A stretch of DNA of 64,000 bases from Phycisphaerales bacterium (GCA_020847175.1 JADLCM010000064.1:1-64000), one strand, 5' to 3'. Numbered from the stretch's first letter, positions 44,540 to 55,923 are shown. Numbers and translations are program-made. The notes: generated by a model from the sequence alone, not told the origin.

Positions 44540-46408
44540 ATGAGTCTGGAAGTGCGCCAGTTTGATCCCGTCGCCGCCCTCACCGAGCGTCTTCGCGCCG
44601 CGATCGTGCGTGTGGCGGGGGGAGGCGTGACCGAAGCCGAGGCGCTTGATCCGCGGATCGAGGCGAACAAGCGCCCTGAGCTGGGCGACTTTCAGTGCAA
44701 CGCCGCCATGGGCCTGGCCAAGCGCCTGGGCAAGAATCCGCGCGAAGTCGCGCAGGCGATTGTCAAGGCGGCGGACCTCGGCGACCTCGCCGAGCCGCTG
44801 ACTGACAAGGACATCGCCGGTCCGGGGTTCATCAATATCCGGCTTCGGACGGCGGGCGTGGCAGCGCTGCTCTCGGCCTTCGACACCCCCGCCCTCGGCG
44901 TGCCACGCCCGGAGCAGGCCGAAACGGTGGTGGTCGACCTGTGCGGCGTCAACCTCGCGAAGCAGATGCACGTGGGGCACCTGCGGTCCATGATCATCGG
45001 CGACGCGATCGCGCGGGTCTTCGAGCGGCTGGGCTGGCGTTCGGTGCGCCAGAACCACCTGGGCGACTGGGGCCTGCCGATCGCGATGGTGACGCACCGG
45101 GTTGCGGAGGAGGTGCAGGCGGGGCGCGTGAGCCTCGATGCGCTGACGCTCGACGACCTCGACAGGTTGTACAAGGAGGCGCAGCGCGAGTGCGCCGCGG
45201 ACAACCGCGGGCTCGCGACGGCGCGCCGGTGGACCATGGGGCCCAAGGCGATCGCCGAACTAGAAGCGCAGGTCTCCGGGGCGGAGGCCGAACTGGCGGA
45301 GGCCAAGGGCACGCTGCTGAGGCTCCAGGCGCGCGAGCCCGCGACGCTGCGCATCTGGCAGCGGATCGCCGATGTCACGTTGAGCGAATGCCTGTCAATC
45401 TGCGAGCGGCTCGGCGTCAAGGTTTCGCAGGCCGACACCGCAGGCGAGAGCAGTTACGCCGGGGAACTGGGGCCCGCGGTCGATGACCTGCTGGCCCGGG
45501 GCATCGCGGAGACGTCGGAAGGCGCGACGGTGATCCGCGTCGAAGGGCTCGATCAGCCCTGCCTGATCCGCAAGAGCGACGGCGGGTTTCTGTACGCGAC
45601 GACCGACCTGTGCGCGATCCGGCGGCGCGTGCAGAAGATCGGCGCCTCGCGCGTCATCTACTGCGTCGATGCGCGCCAGAGCCTGCACTTCGCCCAGGTG
45701 TTCGCGGCGGCGGTGCGGGCCGGGTTCGCCACCCGCCCGGGCGCCCCGGGGCCGTCACGGCTCCAGCACGCGGCCTTCGGCATGGTGCTGGGCGAAGACC
45801 ATCGGCCCTTCAAGACCCGCTCGGGCGACAACGTGCGCCTGGCGGACCTGATCCGCGAGGCCTTCGAGCGGGCCGAGGCCATCGTCCGGGCCAAGAACCC
45901 CGACCTGCCGGGAGACGAGGCGCACGCCATCGCGCGGGCCGTCGCCATCGCGGCGGTCAAGTGGGTGGACCTCTCCAACGACCGAATCAAGGACTACGTC
46001 TTCAGTTTCGACCGGATGCTCGCCTTCGACGGCGACACCGGGCCGTACCTGCTCTATGCCCTGGTGCGCATCCGCAGCATCTTCCGCAAGGCGGCGGAGC
46101 GGGGCGTGGCCTTTGACCCCCGCGCGCCCTTTGACCCGGCGGCCCCCGCCGAACGGGCCCTGGCCCTGTCGCTGCTTCGGTTCCCCTCCACCCTGCAGAG
46201 CGTGGCCGAAAGCCTGGAGCCGCACCGGCTCTGTACGCTGCTGTATGAAGTGGCGACGCTCTTCAGCAAGTTCTTCGACGCCTGCCCGGTGCTGAACGCC
46301 GACGACCCGTCGACGCGGGCCTCGCGGCTGCGGTTGTGCGATCTGACCGCCCGCGTGCTCGCCGACGGCCTCGGGGCGCTGGGCATCCCGACGGCGGAGC
46401 GGATGTAG
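44540..46408 (+). CDS. argS: Arginyl-tRNA synthetase
   Basis: Charges tRNA-Arg. 622 residues. The N-terminal additional domain is followed by the class I HIGH-type motif QMHVGHLRS near residue 140. The KMSKS position is replaced by FKTRSGDNV, a pattern known in many ArgRS. The C-terminal anticodon-binding domain has YLLYALVRIRSIFRKA. The start ATG 44540 has a weak GGGG upstream. It ends at a strong hairpin facing the opposite gene. Confidence 0.95.
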   Translation: MSLEVRQFDPVAALTERLRAAIVRVAGGGVTEAEALDPRIEANKRPELGDFQCNAAMGLAKRLGKNPREVAQAIVKAADLGDLAEPLTDKDIAGPGFINIRLRTAGVAALLSAFDTPALGVPRPEQAETVVVDLCGVNLAKQMHVGHLRSMIIGDAIARVFERLGWRSVRQNHLGDWGLPIAMVTHRVAEEVQAGRVSLDALTLDDLDRLYKEAQRECAADNRGLATARRWTMGPKAIAELEAQVSGAEAELAEAKGTLLRLQAREPATLRIWQRIADVTLSECLSICERLGVKVSQADTAGESSYAGELGPAVDDLLARGIAETSEGATVIRVEGLDQPCLIRKSDGGFLYATTDLCAIRRRVQKIGASRVIYCVDARQSLHFAQVFAAAVRAGFATRPGAPGPSRLQHAAFGMVLGEDHRPFKTRSGDNVRLADLIREAFERAEAIVRAKNPDLPGDEAHAIARAVAIAAVKWVDLSNDRIKDYVFSFDRMLAFDGDTGPYLLYALVRIRSIFRKAAERGVAFDPRAPFDPAAPAERALALSLLRFPSTLQSVAESLEPHRLCTLLYEVATLFSKFFDACPVLNADDPSTRASRLRLCDLTARVLADGLGALGIPTAERM

Positions 46409-46433
46409 AGCCGAGGCATACCTTGAACAACAC

Positions 46434-46466
46434 AACACGGGGCAGGCTCCCGGCCCGCCCCGTGTT
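46434..46466. terminator. Bidirectional terminator-like hairpin after argS
   Basis: AACACGGGGC (46434-46443) and GCCCCGTGTT (46457-46466) are a perfect 10-bp inverted repeat with a 13-base loop. It sits between argS and the converging gene ending at 46538. The stem's A/T ends give short T-like runs in both directions, though no long U-tract follows. Confidence 0.6.
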
Positions 46467-46537
46467 CCAGAGGCGCCTGCATTCAGCGAATGTCGTTCAC
46501 CCTCCGGCACCAGGAGGGCGCCACGCCTCGCCGAAGG

Positions 46538-48175
46538 TCAGCGGCATCCCCACCCTCGCCCGGACCATCCGCCGGTCGAGAACGTGAAGGAGTAACCGCA
46601 GGTCGGGGCGCACCAGGTGGAGTAGGAGGGGGCGCAGTACGTGGGGGGGCAATAGGTCGGAGGGCAGTAGACCGGCGTGCGGCAGTAGGAGTACGTCGGC
46701 GCGCAGTAGGTCGGCGCGCGATACACCGGATACGACGGCGCGCAGTAGATCGGCGCGCGGGAGCCCCCCCAGCCGTAGTTGAAGGAAACGCTGGTGCGGG
46801 AGCGGCCCCAGGATGAATCGTGCCAGTCGCGGTCGTAACCTCGGTCGTAGCCGCGGCCATAGTCCCCGTCATGACCCCGGTCCCACCCGCCCCGGCCCCA
46901 GTCATCGCCGCGATCCCGCCCGCGCCGGCCATCCCAGCCGATCTCCTGCCACGCACCGGGCTCGCCGACGCTCGCCCGCACAAACCCGGATTCGCGTTCA
47001 GGCAACGCGCTGCGGTCGATCGAACGGGAAGGCGCCGCGTTGAACTCAGCGGAGGAGAACTCGGTGGTGGAGTAGCCCGCGGGCTGGAACCCTGCGGACG
47101 AACGCTCCGCCCCGAAGCCGGTGTCGTTCAGGTTGCGGTCGAAGCCGTCGAGGGAGCTTTGGCGAAAGCCCGAACGTGCGCCGCCGCCGTCGCGGGACTC
47201 GGCTCGCCCGCCGTCGGGGCGCGAGCCGGTCTGCTCGCCCCGGCGAAGGAGGTTCTCGGCGCGGTCGATGCGGGAAGGGGCGGCGTCACGCCCGGGGGAG
47301 AAGTCGGGGAGCCGCGCGGAGCGCCGCGGGGCGCGGTTCTCGTCGCGGTCCGTGCCGCGTTGTTCATCCTGGCGGGCGCGCCGGTCGTCAGCCCGTGCGC
47401 GGGAACGATCGACGTCGGTGCCGCGCCGGTCGAAGGAATCGAGGCCTCGCCCGCTCTCGTCGCGGCCTAAGGATCGCCATTCGACGCCGTCCGAGAAGTC
47501 CGGGCCCGGGCCCGAGGTGCGGCCGTCCACGCGCGGCTCGCCGCGGTCGTTGCCCCGGTCGTTGCCCCGCCCGGATTCGTCGCGGTTGTCGAACTCCTGC
47601 CACCCGAGCCGGTCGTCGCGATCGGCGCGCCAATCGCGGTCGTCGCGGCGCCGGTCGTCATCACGGCGCCACTCGTCCCGGTCGCGCCAGTGGTCATCGC
47701 GCCAATCGTCGTGCCGGTCGTCCCAACGTCTGCCCCAGGGGTCAAGGTCGATGTGAAGGTCAATGCGGGGCCGCGGCGCGGGGTACGGGTCGCAGACCGG
47801 GGCCGAACGCACCCGCAGCGGCGTGATGACCAGCGCCGATCCGTCGCGGTCGATGATCAGGCGGTAGTCGCACCCGGTCCAGCGGATGCGGGGCAGTTCG
47901 CAGTCGAGGGGCACGATGAGCCGGCCGCAGTCGCCGAACGCGTCGTACCCGGCGCAGCGGAAGGCATCGGCGAGCTGGGCGAGAAAGCTGCCCTCGGCCC
48001 AGATGGTCGCCTCGTGCCCATCGACGCAGAGTGAACCCAGGCTTTGGCGGGGCGTGGCGCACAAGGCGCTGTCGCCAACCCAGGTCTGGGCCAGGGCGGG
48101 GGTGGCGAGGCCCGCGGCGAGCGTCAACGACGCCGCCCCGAGCCGAATCGCGGTCCAGGGGGAACGGAGACTCAT
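46538..48175 (-). CDS. Secreted protein with Arg/Asp-rich region and Cys-Pro-Tyr repeats
   Basis: Not recognised. 545 residues from ATG 48175, supported by AGGAG upstream. A signal peptide (LTLAAGLATPALAQ) predicts export. The N-terminal 100 residues form a small folded part with several Cys (LCVDGHEATIWAEG, CAGYDAFGDCG). The middle (about 135-340) is dominated by Arg and Asp, with many DDR/RDD runs. The C-terminus (about 465-545) is a Tyr/Cys/Pro region with repeated TYCAPTY-like units and about ten Cys. The protein could be an envelope or appendage component cross-linked by disulfides. It has a possible promoter at 48251. Neighbours give no function. Confidence 0.75.
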   Translation of the reverse strand: MSLRSPWTAIRLGAASLTLAAGLATPALAQTWVGDSALCATPRQSLGSLCVDGHEATIWAEGSFLAQLADAFRCAGYDAFGDCGRLIVPLDCELPRIRWTGCDYRLIIDRDGSALVITPLRVRSAPVCDPYPAPRPRIDLHIDLDPWGRRWDDRHDDWRDDHWRDRDEWRRDDDRRRDDRDWRADRDDRLGWQEFDNRDESGRGNDRGNDRGEPRVDGRTSGPGPDFSDGVEWRSLGRDESGRGLDSFDRRGTDVDRSRARADDRRARQDEQRGTDRDENRAPRRSARLPDFSPGRDAAPSRIDRAENLLRRGEQTGSRPDGGRAESRDGGGARSGFRQSSLDGFDRNLNDTGFGAERSSAGFQPAGYSTTEFSSAEFNAAPSRSIDRSALPERESGFVRASVGEPGAWQEIGWDGRRGRDRGDDWGRGGWDRGHDGDYGRGYDRGYDRDWHDSSWGRSRTSVSFNYGWGGSRAPIYCAPSYPVYRAPTYCAPTYSYCRTPVYCPPTYCPPTYCAPSYSTWCAPTCGYSFTFSTGGWSGRGWGCR

Positions 48176-48609
48176 GGCGAACTCCTGAGCGCGGCTGCGG
48201 GCGGCCGAGGCGTTGCGCATGCGCCGGGCCGAGGCGACCACACGTCGCCCATTGTCGAAGGTGAACCGAACGAACTCAACGCGAAGTGACCGGCGCGCGC
48301 CGGGTCGTTACACGATTGCACGGCGCCGGGCGCCGAGGACCGGGGGACGGCGCGGCGTGGCTCGACGTGGGCCTGCATCCGGCGTTCCCGGGGCCTCGCG
48401 GCGCGTGCGCGCTGCGGATTCCGGAGCGATCAAGGGTTTCCGAGGCGCGGCGTGACGAAGGCGTGACCAACCGGGAGCGGGGGCGTCGGAACAAGGTTGT
48501 TGAAGCGCGCGGTCAGGAACATTCGACCGGGCACGGTGGTCTGACACGCGGGGCGCGGCGCCCCGCCGGCGGGCGCAAGGCCCGACCGTCATGGAAAGCG
48601 AGCACACGC
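48176..48609. other. 434-bp divergent intergenic region
   Basis: The region lies between the secreted repeat protein (minus) and the TPR gene (plus). Beyond the candidate minus-strand promoter I see no RNA gene, no convincing open frame and no strong plus-strand promoter. It includes GC palindromes such as GGCGCCGGGCGCC near 48322. Confidence 0.5.
48251..48279 (-). promoter_or_regulatory. Candidate sigma70-type promoter for the 48175 gene
   Basis: On the minus strand TTGAGT (-35) and GACAAT (-10) are separated by 17 bases, each with four of six consensus matches. It is about 75 bases upstream of the ATG at 48175. It is a fit by eye in a GC-rich region, so chance is possible. Confidence 0.35.
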
Positions 48610-49260
48610 ATGAACCCGACCACCACGGCACCCGGAACGATCGTGACGGCCCCGCAGGGCGAACTCTCGCCCATCGAAGCCGCGATCATGGACGCCTGCA
48701 ACGAGGCCCACGAGGCCCGCGCCACGGGCGACGAGGCGCACCTGGAGAGCGCACGTCGCGCGCTGAACGCGCTGTTGTCGCGCTACGAGGCGACGAACGC
48801 CGAGGCGCACCCGAACCCGGCGTGGGCGCTGCCCAGCCAGCGGGCGCTGGCGCAGAGCGCGCTGGGAGATGTGGAGGGCGCGATCGAGACGGAGTTCCGG
48901 GCACTGGCGCACGCCGACACGTCCCGCAGGCTGGAGATCAGCCTGGGCAACATCGCGGATCGGTGCGTGCGTGCGGGGCGGGTGCTCGAAGCGGTGGACT
49001 TCTTTCTGCGGGCGTGGGACGCCGCCCCCAGGAGCGTGCCGGTGATGCTGACGGGCGTGCAGGCGCTGTACCTGGCGGGGATGCGGGACGAGGCGAACGA
49101 CATCTGCGCGGCGCTGCTGGACATGCCCGAGCTGCTGAACCCGGCGAGCGAGCTGGCGGCGCATCTCGATCTTGAGCCGCGCTTTGAAGAAATGTCTGCG
49201 CACCTGCCGGCGCTGGCGCGGCTGATGGGGCTGTGGCGTGACGTGTGCCCGGCGCGATGA
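48610..49260 (+). CDS. TPR-like hypothetical protein
   Basis: 216 residues from ATG 48610; upstream in-frame sequence lacks a good ribosome site. The body is helical with repeated pairs like TPRs (LAQSALGDVEGAIETEFRAL, RCVRAGRVLEAVDFFLRAW, MLTGVQALYLAGMRDEANDI). No signal peptide or membrane segment. It lies 44 bp before the sigma-like membrane protein and is likely cotranscribed with it. A role as its regulator or partner is possible; nothing more can be claimed. Confidence 0.65.
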   Translation: MNPTTTAPGTIVTAPQGELSPIEAAIMDACNEAHEARATGDEAHLESARRALNALLSRYEATNAEAHPNPAWALPSQRALAQSALGDVEGAIETEFRALAHADTSRRLEISLGNIADRCVRAGRVLEAVDFFLRAWDAAPRSVPVMLTGVQALYLAGMRDEANDICAALLDMPELLNPASELAAHLDLEPRFEEMSAHLPALARLMGLWRDVCPAR

Positions 49261-49304
49261 ATATGGGTTCGGTCGCGGGCGCGGGCCCGCGTGAAGGAGC
49301 AGTC

Positions 49305-50147
49305 GTGAACATTCAGGATCAGAGCCGGTTCTGGGGTGAGTATGACGCGAAGGTGCGGCCGATGGTGGAGCGCGCGTGCCGCGCCGCCTCGCGCAGCCTT
49401 TCGGACGGCACGATGGACCCCGATGACATGGCCTCGTGGGTGCACCAGCGGGTGTGGACGATGCTGGAAGCCTCGGCCTATCCGACCTTCCACGACGATC
49501 CGTCGGTCGAGGTCGCGGTGGAACGTCTGCGTGCGAACGTGCGGACGCTGGCGCGCTGGGCATACCTCTCGATGATGCGCAAGCACTGGCGCCGGGCGGC
49601 GCGCCAGGCCACGATCAGGGCGAGCCTGTCGCGGGCCGAACGCCTCGCGATGGTCACCCGCTTCGACCCCGAGCCGGAGCGCGATGCCGAGATCCGGGCT
49701 CGCCTCGACACGGTGAAGAACTCGGTGAGCGATCGCCTGCGGGCCAAGCTCGCCGCCTCGTGGCCGGAGCGGCGCGACCGCGAACGCATCGCCATGGCGC
49801 TCGGCGCGGTGTCGGCCGCCGATGATGCGCTGATCCGCAGGACAAGCTCGGGCGAGATGAAGGAGAACACCGTGCAGCAGATGCGCAGCCGTGCGCAGCG
49901 CCAGGTGCGCTCGATCCTCAGCGGGCTCCGGCGCTCCGCGGGCGTGCTGCTGGCGGCCGTCGTCCTGCTCGGGCTCTCGGCCGAGGCCCGCGCGGGAGAA
50001 CAATCCGGCGGACGCAAGGGCGGCAAGGGCGGGCGCGACGCCATCGTCGGCCTGGAGAGCAGGGGCGAGCAGTCCGGCGGACGCAAGGGCGGCAAGGACG
50101 GGCACCACACCCCCGTGCCCGACGGTGAGCAGGGCGGCGGGCGATAG
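49305..50147 (+). CDS. Possible sigma-like protein with C-terminal membrane segment and basic repeats
   Basis: 280 residues from GTG 49305, which has AAGGAG 5 bases upstream. The N-terminal half resembles ECF sigma region 2: SRFWGEYDAKVRPMVERACR, then DDMASWVHQRVWTML, then VRTLARWAYLSMMRKHWRR. A second helical part (about 115-200) could be region 4-like (ERRDRERIAMALGAVSAADD). A hydrophobic segment (SAGVLLAAVVLLGLSAEARA, about 205-225) follows. The tail repeats EQSGGRKGGK twice and ends in a shorter copy. The similarity to sigma factors is by pattern only. If real, a membrane anchor on a sigma-like protein would be unusual. Confidence 0.6.
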   Translation: MNIQDQSRFWGEYDAKVRPMVERACRAASRSLSDGTMDPDDMASWVHQRVWTMLEASAYPTFHDDPSVEVAVERLRANVRTLARWAYLSMMRKHWRRAARQATIRASLSRAERLAMVTRFDPEPERDAEIRARLDTVKNSVSDRLRAKLAASWPERRDRERIAMALGAVSAADDALIRRTSSGEMKENTVQQMRSRAQRQVRSILSGLRRSAGVLLAAVVLLGLSAEARAGEQSGGRKGGKGGRDAIVGLESRGEQSGGRKGGKDGHHTPVPDGEQGGGR

Positions 50148-50398
50148 AGCTGGATCTTCCGCGCGCGAGGACGCACGCACAACACGCACTGCGAAACGGC
50201 GCAATCGCGGTGGCGCCGAGCGCCATCCCGCCCGATCTTGGCAGAACCCGGACGGAGGCCCGCGCGCGGAGAACCCGCGCCTGCGGCGAGGGAGGGTGCG
50301 CGAGGTCGTCTCCGGGGCGTTCCCTCGCCTCGCTGTCGCCAGGTTCATTCTCGCACGCGGCCCCCGAGGGCGACGGTGCGCTCCGCGGCGTGGGTTTC

Positions 50399-50408
50399 GG
50401 GGGGGGGG
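50399..50408. repeat. Homopolymeric G10 tract
   Basis: Ten consecutive G on the plus strand about 120 bases before ftsH. Such tracts are prone to slippage and can alter promoter spacing. Confidence 0.8.
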
Positions 50409-50449
50409 CGGGTCGGATCACCAAGGCCTAAAGTCTCGCCGGGAACGAT

Positions 50450-50479
50450 TTGCCGCGCCGGCGAGTTCTGTGCTGTGAT
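50450..50479 (+). promoter_or_regulatory. Candidate sigma70-type promoter for ftsH
   Basis: TTGCCG (-35) and TGTGAT (-10) with an 18-base spacer, each with four of six matches, about 50 bases upstream of the ATG at 50527. Weak evidence. Confidence 0.3.
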
Positions 50480-50526
50480 CGACGCAGGGGTGCGAGCATC
50501 CCCGCTTTTTGGACGATAAGGACGCC

Positions 50527-52533
<2,007 letters not shown>

Positions 52534-52590
52534 GGGTGGTTGCCGACCGGCCCCGCTGAAGGAGAGACTCAGCCCGGTGTGAGCGTGCCG

Positions 52591-52616
52591 CGGGCTCGCC
52601 GCAGGGGGCGGGCCCG
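52591..52616. terminator. Hairpin between ftsH and the convergent oxidoreductase
   Basis: CGGGCTCGCC (52591-52600) and GGCGGGCCCG (52607-52616) form a 10-bp stem with one G-U pair and a 6-base loop. It lies between converging genes and may serve both. Confidence 0.5.
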
Positions 52617-52636
52617 TGGTCGCGCGCGGGCGTCTG

Positions 52637-53863
52637 TCACGCGCCGTCGAATGCCGTCCATTTCTCAGCGGATGCCGCGCTCGCCACGGCCCGTTCGATG
52701 AATCGCACACCCCGCGCGCCGTCGAGAAGCCCGGGGAAATCGCAGGTTTCGGGTGCGACGCGCCAGGGGGCGCCAGGAGCGATCTGCCCGCTCACGATCG
52801 TGGATGCACCTGGGGCCGGATCGCCGCACGCGCGAACCGCCCGGAAGAAGCCCCTGTAGACGTTCGCAAAGGCTTCCAGGAATCCCTCCGGGTGCCCGGG
52901 CGGGATGCGCCCCGCCTGCTGGGCGGCGGGCGAGAGATAACCGTTGCCCCGACGCAGAACCTGTTCTGGCATGTCGCCGATGCGCAGGGTCAGCGCGTTG
53001 GGTTCTTCCTGGCGCCATTCGAGGCTGCCGCGCTCGCCGTGAACGCGCAGCCGCAGATCGTTCTCGTGACCGATCTCCACCTGGCTGGCAAGGAGCAGCC
53101 CGCGCGCCTGCACGCCCCCCTGCGGGCGGAAGCGGAGCAGCATGGCGGCGTCATCGTCGAGGGCTCGCCCGGGCACGAACGCCCCGAGGTCGGCGCAGAG
53201 CGATTCGATCTCCAGGCCGGTGACGTAGGAGAGCAGCTGCTCGGCGTGGCTGCCGATGTCGCCGATGGCGCCCCCCGCGCCGGCGCGGGCGGGATCAACG
53301 CGCCACGAGGCCTGCTTCTGTCCCGAGGCCTCAAGGTTCGTCGCGAGCCAGCCCTGGTTGTATTCGACGACCACGCGCCGGATCGGCCCCAGTCCGCCCG
53401 AGCGCACCCGGTGACGGGCCTCCTTCACCATCGGGTACCCGCTGTAGTTGTACGTGACGAGCGCGATCGACCCGGAACGCTCGGCGGCGGCGATCAGCCG
53501 GGCGGCCTGGGCGCTGGTGGTGACAAGAGGCTTGTCGCAGGCGATGTGAAATCCCGCCTCGATGAAGGCGAGCGCGGGCTCGTAGTGGGCGGCATTAGGC
53601 GTGACGATCGTGACAAAGTCAATGCGATCGCCGGGGGGCAGGCGTGTCTCGCGGTCCAGCATGTCGCGCCACGTGCCGTAGACGCGGGCTCCTGGCACGC
53701 CGAGGTCGCGCCCGGACGCGCGCGAGCGGTCAGGGTCGCTCGAGAAGCACCCTGCGGTGAGCGCGGCCTCGTGGTCGAGCGCTGCCGCCACGCGATGCAC
53801 GGCCCCGATGAAGGCGCCGCGACCGCCGCCGATCATGCCCATCCGAAGAACTCGCTGGCTCAT
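52637..53863 (-). CDS. Gfo/Idh/MocA family oxidoreductase (longer form)
   Basis: 408 residues from ATG 53863, with GGGAG upstream. The Rossmann motif is [17 protein letters not shown]; the DKP motif is [29 protein letters not shown] supplies the catalytic region. The long C-terminal part ([17 protein letters not shown]) is common to sugar-lactone and inositol dehydrogenase-like members. It is divergent from the glycosyltransferase with 50 bp between, so the two may share control. Substrate unknown. Confidence 0.88.
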   Translation of the reverse strand: MSQRVLRMGMIGGGRGAFIGAVHRVAAALDHEAALTAGCFSSDPDRSRASGRDLGVPGARVYGTWRDMLDRETRLPPGDRIDFVTIVTPNAAHYEPALAFIEAGFHIACDKPLVTTSAQAARLIAAAERSGSIALVTYNYSGYPMVKEARHRVRSGGLGPIRRVVVEYNQGWLATNLEASGQKQASWRVDPARAGAGGAIGDIGSHAEQLLSYVTGLEIESLCADLGAFVPGRALDDDAAMLLRFRPQGGVQARGLLLASQVEIGHENDLRLRVHGERGSLEWRQEEPNALTLRIGDMPEQVLRRGNGYLSPAAQQAGRIPPGHPEGFLEAFANVYRGFFRAVRACGDPAPGASTIVSGQIAPGAPWRVAPETCDFPGLLDGARGVRFIERAVASAASAEKWTAFDGA

Positions 53864-53913
53864 GGCGTGCTCCCGACCGATGTGAGGGGAACGATACGGT
53901 TCGGGAGGCGCGG

Positions 53914-55080
53914 ATGCGCATCGTGGTGGTGGTCGAGTACGCACGGTCGCTGGCATGGTCGCCCAGCCAGTGGGCGGGGTCCATCGTGCGCGGGCTGCTG
54001 GAGCGCGGGCACGAGGTGGTTCTGCTGGCCGACGGGGCCGACGATCCCGCTGAGTTTCGCAGCGCAGGGCGCGAGGCCGAGGTCCGGCTTCGGCGTCCAT
54101 TGCGTACGGTGCGCGGGCGCAAGCCCCTGGCTTTCGGGCGGTGGGTGGACGAGTGCCTCGCCGGTACGACGCACGACATGAGCCTTTCGTTGGCCCGAAC
54201 GGCGGGGGCAGACCTGTGGGCCCCCGTCGGGCCGGCGGCATCGGCGGATTTCGCGGCCCTGGTCCGCGCCCGGTCCCCCGCGACCCTGGCGATCGAGGCG
54301 CTGCATGAGCCCTGGCTCCCCGCCGCCCTGCTCGCCGAGCGCCGCGCCTCGAAGCGGGTGGGGCGTCGGGTGAACATCGGGCAGTTCAGCGCGGGCCCGG
54401 GCGAAGGCGCGGCGGACGACGTGGGCCTGGGGTTCGCGAGCGCCTACGAGCCCTTCACCGAGGACGCCCGGGCCATGCTTCGCCGGCGTGCGCGCCTGGC
54501 CTTGGGCATCAGCGAGTCTCGCCCGATCATTCTTGCCTCGGGCGTCCACCTGAGCCGCCCCGGCACGCGGACGTGCCTGCGGGGGCTGGCTCGTGCGGCG
54601 GCGCGAGGCGGCCCGATCACGCTCCTGCTCACTCGTGAGCCCGTCGCGGCCCACCGGCTGATGAGCGACATCGGCGAAGGGGTTCGCGCCATCGGCTGCC
54701 CGCAGCGCATCGACCTGCTCGCGGCGGCGTGCGACGCGGCGGCGACCGGCGGACGAGGCGAGGGCACGGGGCGCTTCGTCGCCGACGCCCTCCGCCTCGG
54801 CCTGCCGGTGCTCTGCGGCGTCGGCGCCCCCGGCGCGGCCCTGGTCGATCCCAAGGCCTTCGGCGCCGGCCCGGTCGGGATGCTCGTGCGCGATGACGAG
54901 GCGGACTGGCAGGTGGCGGCGGAACAGGTCATGGAACGTGCATGGCGAGAGGACGCCGCGGGCGCGGCGCGGTGCATCGCGCCGGTGCTCTCGATGGGAT
55001 CGTTCGTGCAGCGGGTTGAGCGGGCGCTTGGGGGCTCGCGGGCCGGGGCGGGGGGCGAAGCGGCGCGCGGGGCGGACTAA
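53914..55080 (+). CDS. Glycosyltransferase-like protein (GT-B fold)
   Basis: 388 residues. The N-terminus [20 protein letters not shown] begins a GT-B-like Rossmann domain, with [19 protein letters not shown]. The C-terminal domain has [24 protein letters not shown], then [15 protein letters not shown], and [20 protein letters not shown], matching the nucleotide-sugar-binding half of GT4. The usual EX7E pattern is only partly present. It converges on motB, overlapping its stop by 4 bp. Confidence 0.7.
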   Translation: MRIVVVVEYARSLAWSPSQWAGSIVRGLLERGHEVVLLADGADDPAEFRSAGREAEVRLRRPLRTVRGRKPLAFGRWVDECLAGTTHDMSLSLARTAGADLWAPVGPAASADFAALVRARSPATLAIEALHEPWLPAALLAERRASKRVGRRVNIGQFSAGPGEGAADDVGLGFASAYEPFTEDARAMLRRRARLALGISESRPIILASGVHLSRPGTRTCLRGLARAAARGGPITLLLTREPVAAHRLMSDIGEGVRAIGCPQRIDLLAAACDAAATGGRGEGTGRFVADALRLGLPVLCGVGAPGAALVDPKAFGAGPVGMLVRDDEADWQVAAEQVMERAWREDAAGAARCIAPVLSMGSFVQRVERALGGSRAGAGGEAARGAD

Positions 55081-55910
55081 CGCTGCGATTCGATCGGTCG
55101 CTGCGTCAGCACGACATCGACGCGCTCGTTCGCGTGAGCGGCCTGCGCATCCTGGGGTCGCGCAACGAGACGCTCCCAATCGGCGCAGGCGACGAGACGG
55201 ATCTGGTTCCAGGGGATGCCCGCGTCGTGGAGAAGGTCCGCGACGAACGTGGCGCGCCGGAAACTGATCTCGTAGGCGGTGGCGTGGTCCAGCGCCGCTT
55301 CAAACCCGCTCGCGTGCCCGCGCACCTCGATCACCCAGGTGAGGCCGCGCACTTTGTCCGCAAAATGGACGATGTCCGCCTCCGACGAGGCCGAGACGCC
55401 GAGTTCGCCCGGGGTGAACGGGACTGCGAGCGAGAGGGTGTCCACTCGCGCGTTGTCCTCGGCGACCTTGTTCCGCTCGGGCGGGTGGGGCAGGTCGCCC
55501 CCGGCGGGCGGCCCCTGCTCGAAGGCGTGGAGGCGGTCCAGGATGGCCCGATCGCGCGGGTCGCTGGAGTCGGGGCGGATGGGATTGTTGAAGGCGCGCC
55601 GAACGCCCAGGGTGAACTCCAGCATGGCCTGGTCGCTGATGCTCTCCGAGACGGTCTGGCTCGCCCCGCCGCCCTTGGGGCCCATGTTCATGGCGAGGAG
55701 AATGACGAAGAAACCCATGAGCAGCGCCACATTGTCGGCGAAGGAGATGAGCCACTCGGGTGCCCCCTCGTGTTCGCCCTCGGCGTGGCCGCCCTTGGCG
55801 TGCCCGCCGTGCCCCCCGCCATGCCCCCCGCCGTGCCCCCCGCCGTGCCCCCCGCCGTGGGACGCTGCGCCGTGCTGCTCCTGCCCCGAACTGCTGTGCG
55901 AGTCGCTCAC
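55077..55910 (-). CDS. motB: Flagellar motor stator protein MotB-like with His/Gly-rich N-terminus
   Basis: 277 residues. The N-terminal cytoplasmic tail of about 50 residues is rich in His and Gly, with four GGGH units followed by further His-Gly-Lys-Glu. One transmembrane helix (SFADNVALLMGFFVILLAMN, about 55-77) contains the conserved Asp of MotB. A linker leads to an OmpA-like peptidoglycan-binding domain (VIEVRGHASG... NERVDVVLT). MotB anchors the stator to peptidoglycan. It follows motA by 13 bp. The His tail is unusual; metal binding is a plausible inference. Confidence 0.85.
   Translation of the reverse strand: MSDSHSSSGQEQHGAASHGGGHGGGHGGGHGGGHGGHAKGGHAEGEHEGAPEWLISFADNVALLMGFFVILLAMNMGPKGGGASQTVSESISDQAMLEFTLGVRRAFNNPIRPDSSDPRDRAILDRLHAFEQGPPAGGDLPHPPERNKVAEDNARVDTLSLAVPFTPGELGVSASSEADIVHFADKVRGLTWVIEVRGHASGFEAALDHATAYEISFRRATFVADLLHDAGIPWNQIRLVACADWERLVARPQDAQAAHANERVDVVLTQRPIESQR
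55809..55856. repeat. 12-bp tandem repeat in motB
   Basis: Four near-identical 12-base units, GTGCCCCCCGCC, with one G-to-A variant, read as Gly-Gly-Gly-His in the minus-strand motB. Tandem units of this length can expand or contract in frame. Confidence 0.85.
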
Positions 55911-55923
55911 GGTGAGGCTCCGT

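Larger units (their letters stand above)
50148..50526. other. 379-bp intergenic region upstream of ftsH
   Basis: No gene is convincing here. A 10-G run sits at 50399-50408. A possible sigma70-like promoter is at 50450-50479. The rest is GC-rich with many short palindromes. Confidence 0.45.

Noticed and set aside
48176..48609. Small RNA or riboswitch in the divergent region
   Set aside because: No conserved fold or known riboswitch motif could be recognised by eye; GC palindromes are common throughout the window.
55801..55860. Possible CRISPR or regulatory repeat array
   Set aside because: Units are only 12 bases, contiguous without spacers, and inside the motB frame; it is a coding minisatellite.
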